The notes under the pieces: model-generated
What the model saw: the letters and a program-made list of their open reading frames with translations, nothing else
The model's database searches: none
Told to the model about the DNA's origin: nothing
Assembly (NCBI GenBank): GCA_963729695.1
Contig: CAVSOT010000001.1
Location: 620,001-684,000, forward strand
Reading direction: 5' to 3'
Length of the DNA stretch: 64,000 bases
Source of the DNA: PALSA-693 sp963729695
GTDB taxonomy: Bacteria; Actinomycetota; Acidimicrobiia; Acidimicrobiales; Palsa-688
In this document: piece by piece, positions 1 through 8,137 of the stretch
How positions within the stretch are numbered: position 1 is the first letter of the stretch
Layout of the letters: every line of letters starts with the position of its first letter
Translations under genes and position numbers: made by a program

Positions 1-1
1 A

Positions 2-830
2 CAGACCCTCGACCACGGGCCCTATTCGGACTGGGTCGACTGCTTCACCGAAGAGGCGATCTGGACAACACGCCGCCACGCCCACCTCCTCGCGGGGGCT
101 GCCGAGCACCACGTCCAGGGTCGAACTGCCCTGGCTGAATTGGTGGCCGGATTTCCCCATCCGCCAGAGGCGTACCACAAGCACATGCTCATCGGGCCCC
201 GGGTGGACCTGCATGGAGACCGGTGCCATACGACCAGCTACTTCCTGGCCGTTTCGGCGCACCAGACCGGACCCTACATCTTGGCCTTCGGACGGTACCT
301 CGACCGTCTCGTTCGGTGCCCGGATGGGCGTTGGCGGTTCGAGGAGCGGATTGCGGAGATAGATGGCACCCACCCGCTACGCGAGCCGAACGTGGGTCCT
401 GACGTCTCCCAGTCGCTCGCCATCGAGGAGATCAAGCGAATAAAGGGACGGTACTGCCGTTTTGTCGACACAAAGCAGTGGGAGGCGTTGGGAGATCTCT
501 TCACGGAAACGGCCCAGATGCATATCGGTGCCGTCGGCGACGGCAACGTCATCGAAGGCCGGGACACCATCGTGGCGGGCATATCGCAACTGTTGGCGCC
601 CTTGACGACCGTCCACGAGGCGGGCATGCCCGATATAGAGATCACCGGCGAGAACACGGCCAAGGGCACCTGGTCCATGTTCTCCATCCTGGAGGGCAAC
701 TCCGAGCGCGGGTGCGGCAGAAAGCGAGCGGGCGTGGGGATACCACGACGACGTCTACGAGCAGGGTGCGGACGGCCGCTGGCGAATGCAGTCTGTGCGG
801 ATCACCCGCCTCCACGCCGAACACCGCTAG
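2..830 (+). CDS. SnoaL/NTF2-like protein, 5' partial, one frameshift
   Basis: The frame is open from the window edge, so the N-terminus is missing. Residues read first as the end of one SnoaL-like (NTF2 fold) domain, then as a second one beginning 'IEEIKRIKGRYCRFVDTKQW' and closing with 'DGRWRMQSVRITRLH'. This start/end pair is the usual signature of small alpha+beta-barrel proteins of the ketosteroid isomerase/SnoaL type. The frame breaks at about 710-712, where one extra G in a GGG run moves the reading frame from 2 to 3; removing it gives a continuous ending at TAG 828-830. The substrate cannot be told; such folds occur in polyketide cyclases, dehydratases and uncharacterised enzymes. Two fused copies followed by a third separate copy suggest local duplication. 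Confidence 0.7.
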
Positions 831-868
831 CCGGCGGACAACTTGTCGCCATCACGAAAGGAACAAGG

Positions 869-1340
869 GTGAATCCCCAACAGCTGACCGACCTCTACGA
901 GATCCAGCGCCTGAAGGCCCGCTACTTCATGTTCCTTGATCGACGCGACTGGTCGTCCTGGCGACAGGTGTTCACCGAGGACGTCGAGGTCACTGTGTCG
1001 GACTCTCCGGTTCCGGAATTCAACGCCGAGTTCCAAGGTTCCACCATCGTCGGCGCCGACGCCCTCGTGGCGTACATGTCGCAGTTCGACCCGCCAGCGC
1101 GTCACCGTGCACCAAGGACACATGCCGGACATCTCGTTCGTCGACGACGACCACGCCACGGGAACGTGGGCCATGTCCAACTTTGTCGAGGACCCTGGGC
1201 GAGGGACGGCGCAACAAGCGTACGGTTACTACCACGACACCTACACACGCGAAACGGACGGGAAGTGGCGCATCGCGTCCATCCGGCTGGAGCACGTACG
1301 GCCGAACGTGCAAGTCACGCCCACAGTCCGCACCCCCTGA
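869..1340 (+). CDS. SnoaL/NTF2-like protein with one frameshift
   Basis: GTG start at 869 follows an AAAGGAACA ribosome-binding site. The product begins 'VNPQQLTDLYEIQRLKARYF' and ends 'DGKWRIASIRLEHVRPN', the same N- and C-terminal pattern as the upstream SnoaL-like gene, so the two are probable paralogues of about 155 aa. The frame breaks at 1094-1095, where a CC pair should be a single C (giving FDPQRVTVHQGH). The gene lies 38 nt downstream of the previous stop and is likely co-transcribed with it and with the methyltransferase that follows. Function beyond the fold is unknown. Confidence 0.7.
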
Positions 1341-1505
1341 GATCGCCGGTCGCCTACCACGGTCCGCCAACCGGTTACACCGATGGTGCGGAGGAACAAT
1401 GGCAGCACGTCGTGGAGTCGATAACGCCGGCGGGCGCTCCGATCCGGAACAGGTGGTTTAGGATCTAAAAGGCTCTGACGTCGACGACAAGGGGGGATTC
1501 GAACG

Positions 1506-2333
1506 GTGACCGAAGCGCAGCCGTACTCGCTTGGGGCGTCGCCGGCTGAACTGGCTCGACTGGACGCCCAGGCAGCCAGTATCGCCGCACCCACCGCGTT
1601 CTTTCTGACGAGAGCAGGCATCGGGCCTGGTATCCGCGTGCTCGACCTGGGCACCGGCCTCGGACACGTGGCCTTCATGGTAAGAGAGCTCGTCGGACCG
1701 GAGGGCGAAGTCGTGGGAGTGGATCAGGCCGCACCCATGCTGGTCGTCGCCGAGGAGCGCCGACTGGCAGCCGTCGCCGAGAACATGCGATTCGTCGAGG
1801 CCGACGTCTGTCGCTATCGCGACCCAAAAGCGTTCGATGCAGTCGTCGGTCGGCTGATCCTGTTCCATCTCGCAGCACCGGCGGAGGTTCTCCGGCATCA
1901 CGTGGAAGCCCTTGAGGACGGCGGCGTGATGGTCATGATCGATTTCGACATAGGGTCGGCTCGGAGCCAACCACCGGTTGCCCTGTTTGACACAGCCTGC
2001 GACTGGGTGATCGCCGCGTTCCGGCGCGCGGGCGCCAACCCGACCATAGGCACTCAGCTGGGCCGCTTGCTCCACGACGCCGGCTTGGCCCAGGTCGATA
2101 CGTTCGGGATCCAGCGCTACCTGGGCCCGGATGACCCCGTTGGACCCGGTCTCCTCGCCTCGGTCGTCAAGAGCCTGGCCCCGGTGATAGTTGCCGGCGG
2201 CATCGCCACTGAAGAGGAGCTGGGGCTCGATACGCTCGAGGATCGGTTGGCCCGCGAACTGCAGGCCAACGGAGCGGTCGGGCTGATCCCGGCCGTAGCC
2301 GCCGCCTGGGGTCGACGGCCGCGACGGCCTTAG
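1506..2333 (+). CDS. class I SAM-dependent methyltransferase
   Basis: 275 aa. The SAM-binding motif I is 'VLDLGTGLGHVAF' (about residues 44-56), followed by an acidic residue at the end of beta-2 in 'VVGVDQA' and motif 'FVEADVCRYRDPKAFDAVVG'. This is the ordinary Rossmann-like class I methyltransferase layout. The C-terminal third, with 'GLLASVVKSLAPVIVAGG', resembles small-molecule methyltransferases of the UbiE/MenG type more than nucleic-acid enzymes, but the substrate cannot be assigned. GTG start at 1506 is preceded by AAGGGGGGA at a good distance. It sits downstream of two SnoaL-like genes, which could make a small tailoring cluster. Confidence 0.85.
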   Translation: MTEAQPYSLGASPAELARLDAQAASIAAPTAFFLTRAGIGPGIRVLDLGTGLGHVAFMVRELVGPEGEVVGVDQAAPMLVVAEERRLAAVAENMRFVEADVCRYRDPKAFDAVVGRLILFHLAAPAEVLRHHVEALEDGGVMVMIDFDIGSARSQPPVALFDTACDWVIAAFRRAGANPTIGTQLGRLLHDAGLAQVDTFGIQRYLGPDDPVGPGLLASVVKSLAPVIVAGGIATEEELGLDTLEDRLARELQANGAVGLIPAVAAAWGRRPRRP

Positions 2334-2362
2334 GGAATCCGAAGGCGACGGTCCTCGTCGGG

Positions 2363-3418
2363 TCAGCGCGCCAGGCCGACGAATCCGGTCAGACCGAGGC
2401 CGCCGGCGCTTCCCTCGAACTGGGCGTCGCCGAAGGCGAAGACACCACCGTCGTCAGCCACGAGAAAATAGCCGCGGCCGTCCGGGCTGGGCAGCATGCC
2501 GGTGACGGGCCGAGTCAGGTGCACCGCACCGGTAGAGCCGTAGAACTTGGCGTCACCGAAGGTGAAAATGCCCCCGTCGGACGCCACAAACCAGTAACCC
2601 TTACCGTCTGGGGTGGCCGCCATCCCCACCACGGGCTTGTTCAAATGGATGTTCCCGGTCGACCCGTAGAACCCGGCATCACCAACCGCGAACACGCCGC
2701 CGTCGCCTCCGGTCATCCAATAGCCGCCGCCGTCTGGCGTAGTGGCCATGCCCACGATCGGCCGGTTGAGCGAGAAGTAGCTGGGGCCGGGCAGATAGTT
2801 GAGGTACCCGTCGTTGCCGAAGTTACCGAGGCCTCCAAACTGGTCGTAGAGGTAATAACCCTTGTTGGGTGTCGAGTTGACCATCCGGTAGGCGATGGTT
2901 CCGGATATGACGATTTGGGCGTTGCTGCAGACGTACTGAACGGCAAAGCTGCTGATCGTGCCCTGATTGAACACGAATTGGTCGACCTCCATCGCCGACG
3001 TGTATCCACCTCCTGTGGCTTGAAACTCACCGCAGGTTTGCCCGGCGACGGTCACCGTGAGGGTGGGATCCTGGTAAACCTGGCCGGGCGCAAGCGGTGA
3101 CGCCGGGCTGGTCGTGAACGAACCCAGTCCTGGCAGGGTGAAGCACACGAACGAGGGGGAGTTCACGCATACCGTGTTTACCGCCACGCCATAGCCGTAG
3201 TACGTGCTGGTGGATTGCGCTGCTAATGAGGTCACTCCCGCGTTCGCCACGGTGAGGGGGTCCGCGGAGCTCGTCGCTGCCGCCGCGGCTCGGGACCTCG
3301 AACTGTACTGATGAACCGAACCACCGGTGACGGTGGCCGCGGTAGCCCAACCTGGAAAAGCCAGGCCGGCCAGGGCCGTGGTGGCGACTCCGGCCAGCAT
3401 CCTGCGCCGTATTCTCAT
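2363..3418 (-). CDS. exported protein with C-terminal repeats of the 'PDGxGYW' type
   Basis: 351 aa with a clear signal peptide: basic N-terminus 'MRIRRR', hydrophobic core and AxA-like site near 'GWATAA'. ATG at 3418 follows a GGAGGGGG ribosome-binding site. The C-terminal 130 residues contain three imperfect repeats of about 42 residues, each built as 'P-V-x-G-M-x-x-x-PDGxGYW...DGGVFxFGDAxFYGSTG'. Such repeats are abundant in secreted proteins of Acidimicrobiia and probably form beta-propeller or beta-sheet units on the cell surface. The N-terminal 200 residues match no family I recognise. It converges with the methyltransferase gene. Role unknown; likely surface attachment or a carrier for another domain. 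Confidence 0.8.
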   Translation of the reverse strand: MRIRRRMLAGVATTALAGLAFPGWATAATVTGGSVHQYSSRSRAAAAATSSADPLTVANAGVTSLAAQSTSTYYGYGVAVNTVCVNSPSFVCFTLPGLGSFTTSPASPLAPGQVYQDPTLTVTVAGQTCGEFQATGGGYTSAMEVDQFVFNQGTISSFAVQYVCSNAQIVISGTIAYRMVNSTPNKGYYLYDQFGGLGNFGNDGYLNYLPGPSYFSLNRPIVGMATTPDGGGYWMTGGDGGVFAVGDAGFYGSTGNIHLNKPVVGMAATPDGKGYWFVASDGGIFTFGDAKFYGSTGAVHLTRPVTGMLPSPDGRGYFLVADDGGVFAFGDAQFEGSAGGLGLTGFVGLAR

Positions 3419-3543
3419 CGTCCCCCTCCTCTGTTGAGAGAGGAACCGTATCGGAGTGACACTGTTTTCGCCCTCACCCGAAGGACCCTAAGGGACCCGG
3501 CCGCGGGGGCATCGGGGAAATCCCTAATTGCCGCTCGCCGTCT

Positions 3544-4041
3544 TCAGGGGCAGACAACCGGTTGCATGGCCCCAGCGGAAGGGGGCGCTCGAGTCGATTG
3601 AGGTTGGTTGACTGGTCCCGTGGCGGCTACCGCGGTGGTCTCCGCCCGGACCGTGCGGCTGCCGAACCCGGGGATGGCCCGGCCGAAGATCACCTCTACA
3701 GTGGCTGCACCCTCCAGGCGGATGGTGGGACCTTCGGTAGCCATCCAGAGTCGAACGTCGTGGAGGTCCTGGTCGGCTTGGGCGGAGATGCTCGTGCACA
3801 CCACGGCGGCCGCCTGGTTGCGGTTCAGGGCGAGCGTCCCTCCGCCGTAGAACGAGCGATTCGACAATCCGGCGGTCACCGCGTCGTTGGCCGCGGCGGT
3901 CAACGCGTCTCGCAGCTGTCGTTGAGCCAGGTACGCCGCCGCGCTGTCCACCGTCAGGGCGCCCAAGATCATCAGTACCAGGAAGCCGGCAGGGACGAGG
4001 ACCAGGACGCTACCGCGCTCTCTACGCCGCTTCAGGGACAC
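3544..4041 (-). CDS. TadG/TadE-like pseudopilin or Flp assembly protein
   Basis: About 165 aa from GTG 4041 ('VSLKRRRERGSVLVLVPAGF'). The class-III-like segment 'ERGSVLVLVPAGFLVLMILG' is a short basic leader followed by one transmembrane helix, then 'DSAAAYLAQRQLRDALTAAA', which is the pattern of TadE/TadG-type pseudopilins. The rest is an extracytoplasmic beta-rich domain ending in a single Cys ('QPVVCP'). The start overlaps the end of the upstream pseudopilin gene by 10 nt, so the genes are translationally coupled. It is the last gene of the leftward Tad locus. Expected role: minor pilus component or assembly factor at the membrane. Confidence 0.75.
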   Translation of the reverse strand: MSLKRRRERGSVLVLVPAGFLVLMILGALTVDSAAAYLAQRQLRDALTAAANDAVTAGLSNRSFYGGGTLALNRNQAAAVVCTSISAQADQDLHDVRLWMATEGPTIRLEGAATVEVIFGRAIPGFGSRTVRAETTAVAATGPVNQPQSTRAPPSAGAMQPVVCP

Positions 4042-4655
4042 GATGCCGTCCCGGGCAGACCAGTGCGGAAAGGATCGACCAGCTCGGAATGCTCCGCCTT
4101 GACCTGCGGTCCCGAACCGACGGGTCCGACGAAGGGCAACATCAGCGCCGGAGCGGGGTACGACACCGATATCGTCACCCGCTGACACCGCCCAAAGCTG
4201 CCCGCCGTCAATCCCACTCTGGCTCGATTCGGATCTCTCCCATACCCCAGCAGCGCGGCATCGGCAGCTTGCGCCGCCACCGCGTTCGCGCTCGCCGGCG
4301 ACCCGGACTGGACATAACTGGTAGCCGCCTGCCGGGCCGCTTCCTCGGTGGCCGCCTTGGTGTCGACGACGCCCCATGCGTAGCTGAGCAACAGGGTCCC
4401 GGCGACGAAGAGCAAGGCGCCAAAGAGCAACGCCTCAAAGCCGCCGACGAAGCCGGCCTCCCCCTTGGCCCGAACGCTGGCGGCGCGGCTGACGCCCGGC
4501 CCGGCCCGAACCCTCGCCGCCCCGCTGCCCACCGGCCCAGCCCGAACCCTCGCCGCCCCGCTACCGACCGGCCCAGCCCGAACCCGATCGAGCAACCCCG
4601 GTCTCAGCGGAACCGCTCCGTGTGCACCGTTACCGTCCTGCGAATGGAACGCCAT
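4032..4655 (-). CDS. TadE-like pseudopilin with tandem-repeat N-terminal region
   Basis: Taking ATG 4655 gives about 207 aa. After an Ala/Gly/Arg-rich repeat region comes 'GEAGFVGGFEALLFGALLFV', a Glu/Gly-preceded single membrane helix, then 'WGVVDTKAATEEAARQAA', typical of TadE pseudopilins, and a Cys-containing C-terminal domain. The N-terminal repeat (12-residue units 'RAGPVGSGAARV') is encoded by a 36-bp tandem repeat. It is unusual for a TadE protein, so a start further downstream inside the repeat is possible. Overlaps both neighbours, consistent with an operon. Likely role: minor pilin of the Flp/Tad pilus. Confidence 0.65.
   Translation of the reverse strand: MAFHSQDGNGAHGAVPLRPGLLDRVRAGPVGSGAARVRAGPVGSGAARVRAGPGVSRAASVRAKGEAGFVGGFEALLFGALLFVAGTLLLSYAWGVVDTKAATEEAARQAATSYVQSGSPASANAVAAQAADAALLGYGRDPNRARVGLTAGSFGRCQRVTISVSYPAPALMLPFVGPVGSGPQVKAEHSELVDPFRTGLPGTASCP
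4468..4590. repeat. 36-bp tandem repeat, three copies plus a partial
   Basis: Copies begin at 4468, 4504 and 4540, with a partial copy from 4576. The unit starts GCCCGAACCCTCGCCGCCCC. The two inner copies differ at only two positions; the first is more diverged. The period is a multiple of three, so copy number can vary without breaking the overlapping leftward reading frame, where it encodes 12-residue units. Confidence 0.9.
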
Positions 4656-5158
4656 GACCCAGGCAGAGGGAGGAACCCGGGGCTCTCCCCGCGAACCTCG
4701 AGGACCACTTCCTGCGAGTCGATCACCTTCCATACGAAGGTCGTACTGGTCGCACCGAAAGTGCCCAACTGGTTACGCGCCGATGTTGCCGCTTCCGGTG
4801 CGGTCGCTTGCGGGTCGGCCGCGTCGGCCACCTGCTCCGCCGCACCCGTGGCTGCGGCGGTCAAGGTCGAGGTGGCGTAGAGCCGCACCAGTACCTGGAC
4901 GGCGAACAACAAGAGAATGAGGAAGATGAGAAAACCCACGAGGGTTCCGACCATCCCCGTCCCTGCCTCGTCGTCGTGACGGCGCGCCGTTGCGCCATCA
5001 GAAGTTCGGCCTCTATCGGCCTCGCCCGCTCCTTTGTCAGCAACCTCCGACGCGTCGGTCGTACTCGTCAGCAGTTCCCGCTGGTTTGACCGATGCAATT
5101 CACTTGGTTGTCCACGTGTTTCGCCGCGTGTTGAAAGGTCCCGTTGAAGGCGACCCAC
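4604..5158 (-). CDS. TadE-like pseudopilin
   Basis: The reliable part is 'DDEAGTGMVGTLVGFLIFLI' followed by 'LLLFAVQVLVRLYATSTLTA': a charged leader with a Gly before one long membrane helix, then a helical stretch and a beta-rich extracytoplasmic domain of about 80 residues. That is the layout of TadE-type Flp-pilus pseudopilins. The frame is open up to 5158, but it overlaps the pilin gene there. No ATG or GTG with a good ribosome-binding site lies between 5070 and 4960, so the true start is uncertain and probably near the upstream gene's stop. Ends 52 nt inside the next gene. Confidence 0.65.
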   Translation of the reverse strand: MGRLQRDLSTRGETRGQPSELHRSNQRELLTSTTDASEVADKGAGEADRGRTSDGATARRHDDEAGTGMVGTLVGFLIFLILLLFAVQVLVRLYATSTLTAAATGAAEQVADAADPQATAPEAATSARNQLGTFGATSTTFVWKVIDSQEVVLEVRGESPGFLPLPGSWRSIRRTVTVHTERFR

Positions 5159-5274
5159 ATGCCTACCCCGATGAACGCCATGATCAGCACAGCGATCGCG
5201 GCGGAAATGACCCCCTCGCCCCGCTCATCTCGGCGACGCGGCTTAGCATTGGATTCGGTCATGGTGACGCTCAT
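5068..5274 (-). CDS. Flp-like pilin (short prepilin)
   Basis: 68 aa from ATG 5274, chosen because AAAGGAG lies 4 nt upstream. The product starts 'MSVTMTESNAKPRRRDERGE' and continues 'GVISAAIAVLIMAFIGVGMW'. It is a short, basic, hydrophilic leader, a Gly-Glu-Gly junction and a single hydrophobic helix, as expected for class IVb (Flp) prepilins cleaved after Gly. The C-terminal 28 residues hold two Cys (NCIGQ, SGNC) that could form a disulfide. It is first of the four pilin-like genes. A prepilin peptidase gene is not in this window. Confidence 0.75.
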   Translation of the reverse strand: MSVTMTESNAKPRRRDERGEGVISAAIAVLIMAFIGVGMWVAFNGTFQHAAKHVDNQVNCIGQTSGNC

Positions 5275-5585
5275 GACGCTCCTTTCGTCCGTGGAGGGTC
5301 GGGCAAATCGCCCGCGTTCGTTTGGTGCCGCACGAGGCCGGTCCCGAGCGTCAGCCGTCAGCTGACGTCCAGGAACGGCGCTGTCTCCCACCATCCGGAG
5401 CGCGCCGGTTCCCTCGAGGAGGGCTGCCAGCGCGCACGCCGCCATGACTGAAAGGTAGTCAAACTACATCGTTGTCGTAAAGGGGCTCCCAGCAGCCTCT
5501 TTGTCGTCAGCGGCCCCGGCAGGCCACGACCCTGGGCGATCGGGAGGGCGGCCGACGGCCGTCAGCCGTGCTCCTCAGGCCGGGC
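5275..5585. other. intergenic region between MFS gene and pilin gene
   Basis: About 310 nt with no convincing gene. It must hold the promoter for the leftward pilin operon if that operon is independent of the MFS gene. A small dyad GTAGT-CAA-ACTAC lies at 5455-5467 in a locally AT-rich stretch. I see no clear terminator. Confidence 0.4.
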
Positions 5586-7145
5586 TCACGCCGCGCTCGA
5601 AAGGGACTGGACATCGCCGGCCTGGCTGCCCGCGGGTGCACCGCGACCGACGAAGTCCCGGCTGCGGATCAACAGCAGGGCAAAGACTCCGCCCACCAGC
5701 GCCAGGATCGCGGTCACGACGAGGAGATCGTTGATGGCTCCGGAAAAACTCGACCGGATCGCCGCCACCAGCTGTCCACGCGTCCCGGCCGGGACGGCAG
5801 AAATAGCGGAACTCGCTTGCCCCTGGCGGACGGCCGTGGCGATCTGGGGAGCTTGGCCGGCCAGGGTCGGGTTGGAGGCGAGAGAATGGTCCAGGCTGCG
5901 ACTCAACGACGAGGCAAATATCGTCCCCAGGATGGCGATGCTCAGGGCGATGCCGATCTGCCGAAATGTCGAGTTGATCCCTGACGCCATACCGGCCCGT
6001 TCGGGCTCGACGACACCGATGGCGGTCGACGCCAGTGGCGGATTAACCAGTCCGGCACCTATCCCGGACACGATGAGGCCGGGCACCAGATGCGTCCACG
6101 TGCTGCTACCACTCAGGCCCGACATCAGCAGCAGGCCGAGGCCCACCAGCAGAAGACCAGGCCCGATGAGCCAGCGGACCGGGACCCGTTCGCTCAAACG
6201 CCCCGAGATGGTCGCAGCCACCAGGAGAGAACCGCTCGATACCAGCAGCCGGATTCCGGTGTCCAGCGCCGAATAGCCCAATAAATCCTGGAGGTAGATC
6301 ACCAGGTACAGCAACATGGCGAACAGCGAACCGTTCATCGCCAACGCCGCGATCAGACCGCCATCGAAGGTGGGTACCCGGAACAACGAGAGGTCGAACA
6401 TCGGATTGGGCACGATGGATTCGGCCAGCACGAAACCGGCCAGCAACACGCCCCCGAGCACCAGCGACACCAGTGCGCCGGTATCCGACCAGCTGATCTC
6501 ACCGGCTCGGATGAAGCCGTAGACCAACCCGACCAGACCCAGGGTAAAGAGGACGAAGCCCGCCCAATCGGGATGACCCGGCTGGGGCGAGCGGGACTCC
6601 TCGACACGCCACAGGGTGATCAACAGGCCCACCACGCCGATAGGGATGTTGACCAGGAAAATGCCCCGCCAGCTGATCTCGGTCGTGATCACGCCACCCA
6701 GGATCGGGCCCAGTGACACGGCCACTCCGGTGATCGCCCCCCAGACCCCGAAGGCAACGCCTCGGTCGCGTCCCCTGAAACTCTGCCCGAGCAGGGCCAA
6801 AGAGGTGGAGAACATAATGGCTCCGCCGATGCCTTGACCGCTGCGGGAGAGGATGAGCATCAGCGGCGACTGAGCCAAGCCGCACAAGAGCGAACCGACG
6901 GTGAATATGGCCAGTCCGATGGAGAACAGCAAGCGTCTCCCGTAGCGATCGGCCAAGACGCCCGACGTGAGGAGGAGGGAGGCCAACGTCAGGGCATAGG
7001 CGTCAACAACCCACTGAACCTCGCCGAAGCTGGCATGCAAGGCCCGCTGGATGTCGGGCAGGGCGACGACCACGATGGTGACGTCGAGCAACAGCATGAA
7101 GGTGCCGACGCTTACCGCCAGCAGGGTCCACCACTTTTTGTCCAT
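5586..7145 (-). CDS. MFS drug/solute exporter, DHA2 (14-TMS) family
   Basis: About 519 aa from ATG 7145 ('MDKKWWTLLAVSVGTFMLLL'); a TTG at 7169 would add 8 residues. Family marks: 'LDVTIVVVALPDIQ' in TM1 (motif D1), 'LADRYGRRLLFSIGL' (motif A, the loop between TM2 and TM3), and 'GPILGGVITTEISWRGIFLV' (motif C plus the following W-R-F/W). Length and 14 predicted membrane segments place it in the EmrB/QacA branch, proton-driven efflux of drugs or lipophilic compounds. It lies in the middle of the leftward Tad locus, between tadC and the pilin, in the same direction. That placement is unusual; substrate and any link to pilus function are unknown. Confidence 0.9.
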   Translation of the reverse strand: MDKKWWTLLAVSVGTFMLLLDVTIVVVALPDIQRALHASFGEVQWVVDAYALTLASLLLTSGVLADRYGRRLLFSIGLAIFTVGSLLCGLAQSPLMLILSRSGQGIGGAIMFSTSLALLGQSFRGRDRGVAFGVWGAITGVAVSLGPILGGVITTEISWRGIFLVNIPIGVVGLLITLWRVEESRSPQPGHPDWAGFVLFTLGLVGLVYGFIRAGEISWSDTGALVSLVLGGVLLAGFVLAESIVPNPMFDLSLFRVPTFDGGLIAALAMNGSLFAMLLYLVIYLQDLLGYSALDTGIRLLVSSGSLLVAATISGRLSERVPVRWLIGPGLLLVGLGLLLMSGLSGSSTWTHLVPGLIVSGIGAGLVNPPLASTAIGVVEPERAGMASGINSTFRQIGIALSIAILGTIFASSLSRSLDHSLASNPTLAGQAPQIATAVRQGQASSAISAVPAGTRGQLVAAIRSSFSGAINDLLVVTAILALVGGVFALLLIRSRDFVGRGAPAGSQAGDVQSLSSAA

Positions 7146-7237
7146 TTCCGCGCCCTTTGCTCGCCGCAAGGGTTCCGAGCCTCAAGTATGCCTCGGTATT
7201 TTCCCCAAAGCACAAGAGATTCCCTGCCGACGACGCA

Positions 7238-8137
7238 TCAAGCACCCGCGAAAATGTGCAAGGCCGAGAGGAACGGCACCGCCAGCAGGATCACGCCCGG
7301 GACGAGGGTGGCGACAGTGACGGGGACCCACACCTGCTGGCCCCGCCGCTCTATGGCGGCGACGGTGCGGCGGTGGAGGTCGCGCCGGGCCTGTCGGGCC
7401 TCGACCGACACCAGGCGGCCCAGGTCCGCGGATTCGGAATGCAACGCCAGCACACCAACCAGCCGATCCACGGCTTCGACGCGAGCCACGTCAGCCCACT
7501 CGCGCAGTGCGTCAGTCTCGGACAGACCTTGATGAATGCGGTTCACCACGACCGCCAGGTCCCGAGCTGCGCAGCCGTGACCCCGTTTGCTGACTCGTAC
7601 CAGCGCCGCACCCAGCGAGTAGCCGGCGTTTAGCAGCATGGCGAGCTGTTCGCTCACGACAGGGAGCTCGAGCTCGAGGTTTCGCTGCCATCGTTCAGAC
7701 GCTCGCGCCAGGCGCTGCTCGACCACCAAGAAGACCAGCAGCGGAGCGCCGACCAACACCAGCAGGGCGATCGGCGCCGGCAATCCCGCCGCAGCTATGG
7801 CCACGCCCCCCAGCAGGGCGGCGCCGGTCAACGCCAGCTGACGGATCCGAAACGTGGTGACGTCGATGTCGGAGTGGACCCTGCGCAAACGGAGACCGAG
7901 CGGCTCGCTCACCCCGAACAAGTGGGCCAGCCGATCCCCGACTTCCCGGGCCATCGGGCCGAGGACGTCACGGAGGGACTCGACGGAGAAGATCCCCGCC
8001 TTCGCCTGACTGGCACCCCCTGGACTGAACGGCAGCAGCCGCTCCGCCAGCCGAGGGCGCGAGACGCGCGACCACTGGGAAAGCAGGAGGGTGACGCCGA
8101 TCCACACCAGCAGGCCCGCTCCCGCGGCGATGCGCAT
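7238..8137 (-). CDS. tadC: TadC-like type II secretion system F family protein
   Basis: About 300 aa from ATG 8137 ('MRIAAGAGLLVWIGVTLLLS'), or one codon earlier at GTG 8140. It has an N-terminal membrane helix, two central helices ('LALTGAALLGGVAIAAAGLP', 'PIALLVLVGAPLLVFLVVEQ'), then a GspF-type domain with 'LELELPVVSEQLAMLLNAGY' and a last helix near 'PVTVATLVPGVILLAVPFLS'. This is the inner-membrane platform protein that pairs with TadB. The start overlaps the tadB stop (GTGATGA arrangement), showing translational coupling. Cytoplasmic membrane; part of the Flp pilus assembly machine. Confidence 0.85.
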   Translation of the reverse strand: MRIAAGAGLLVWIGVTLLLSQWSRVSRPRLAERLLPFSPGGASQAKAGIFSVESLRDVLGPMAREVGDRLAHLFGVSEPLGLRLRRVHSDIDVTTFRIRQLALTGAALLGGVAIAAAGLPAPIALLVLVGAPLLVFLVVEQRLARASERWQRNLELELPVVSEQLAMLLNAGYSLGAALVRVSKRGHGCAARDLAVVVNRIHQGLSETDALREWADVARVEAVDRLVGVLALHSESADLGRLVSVEARQARRDLHRRTVAAIERRGQQVWVPVTVATLVPGVILLAVPFLSALHIFAGA

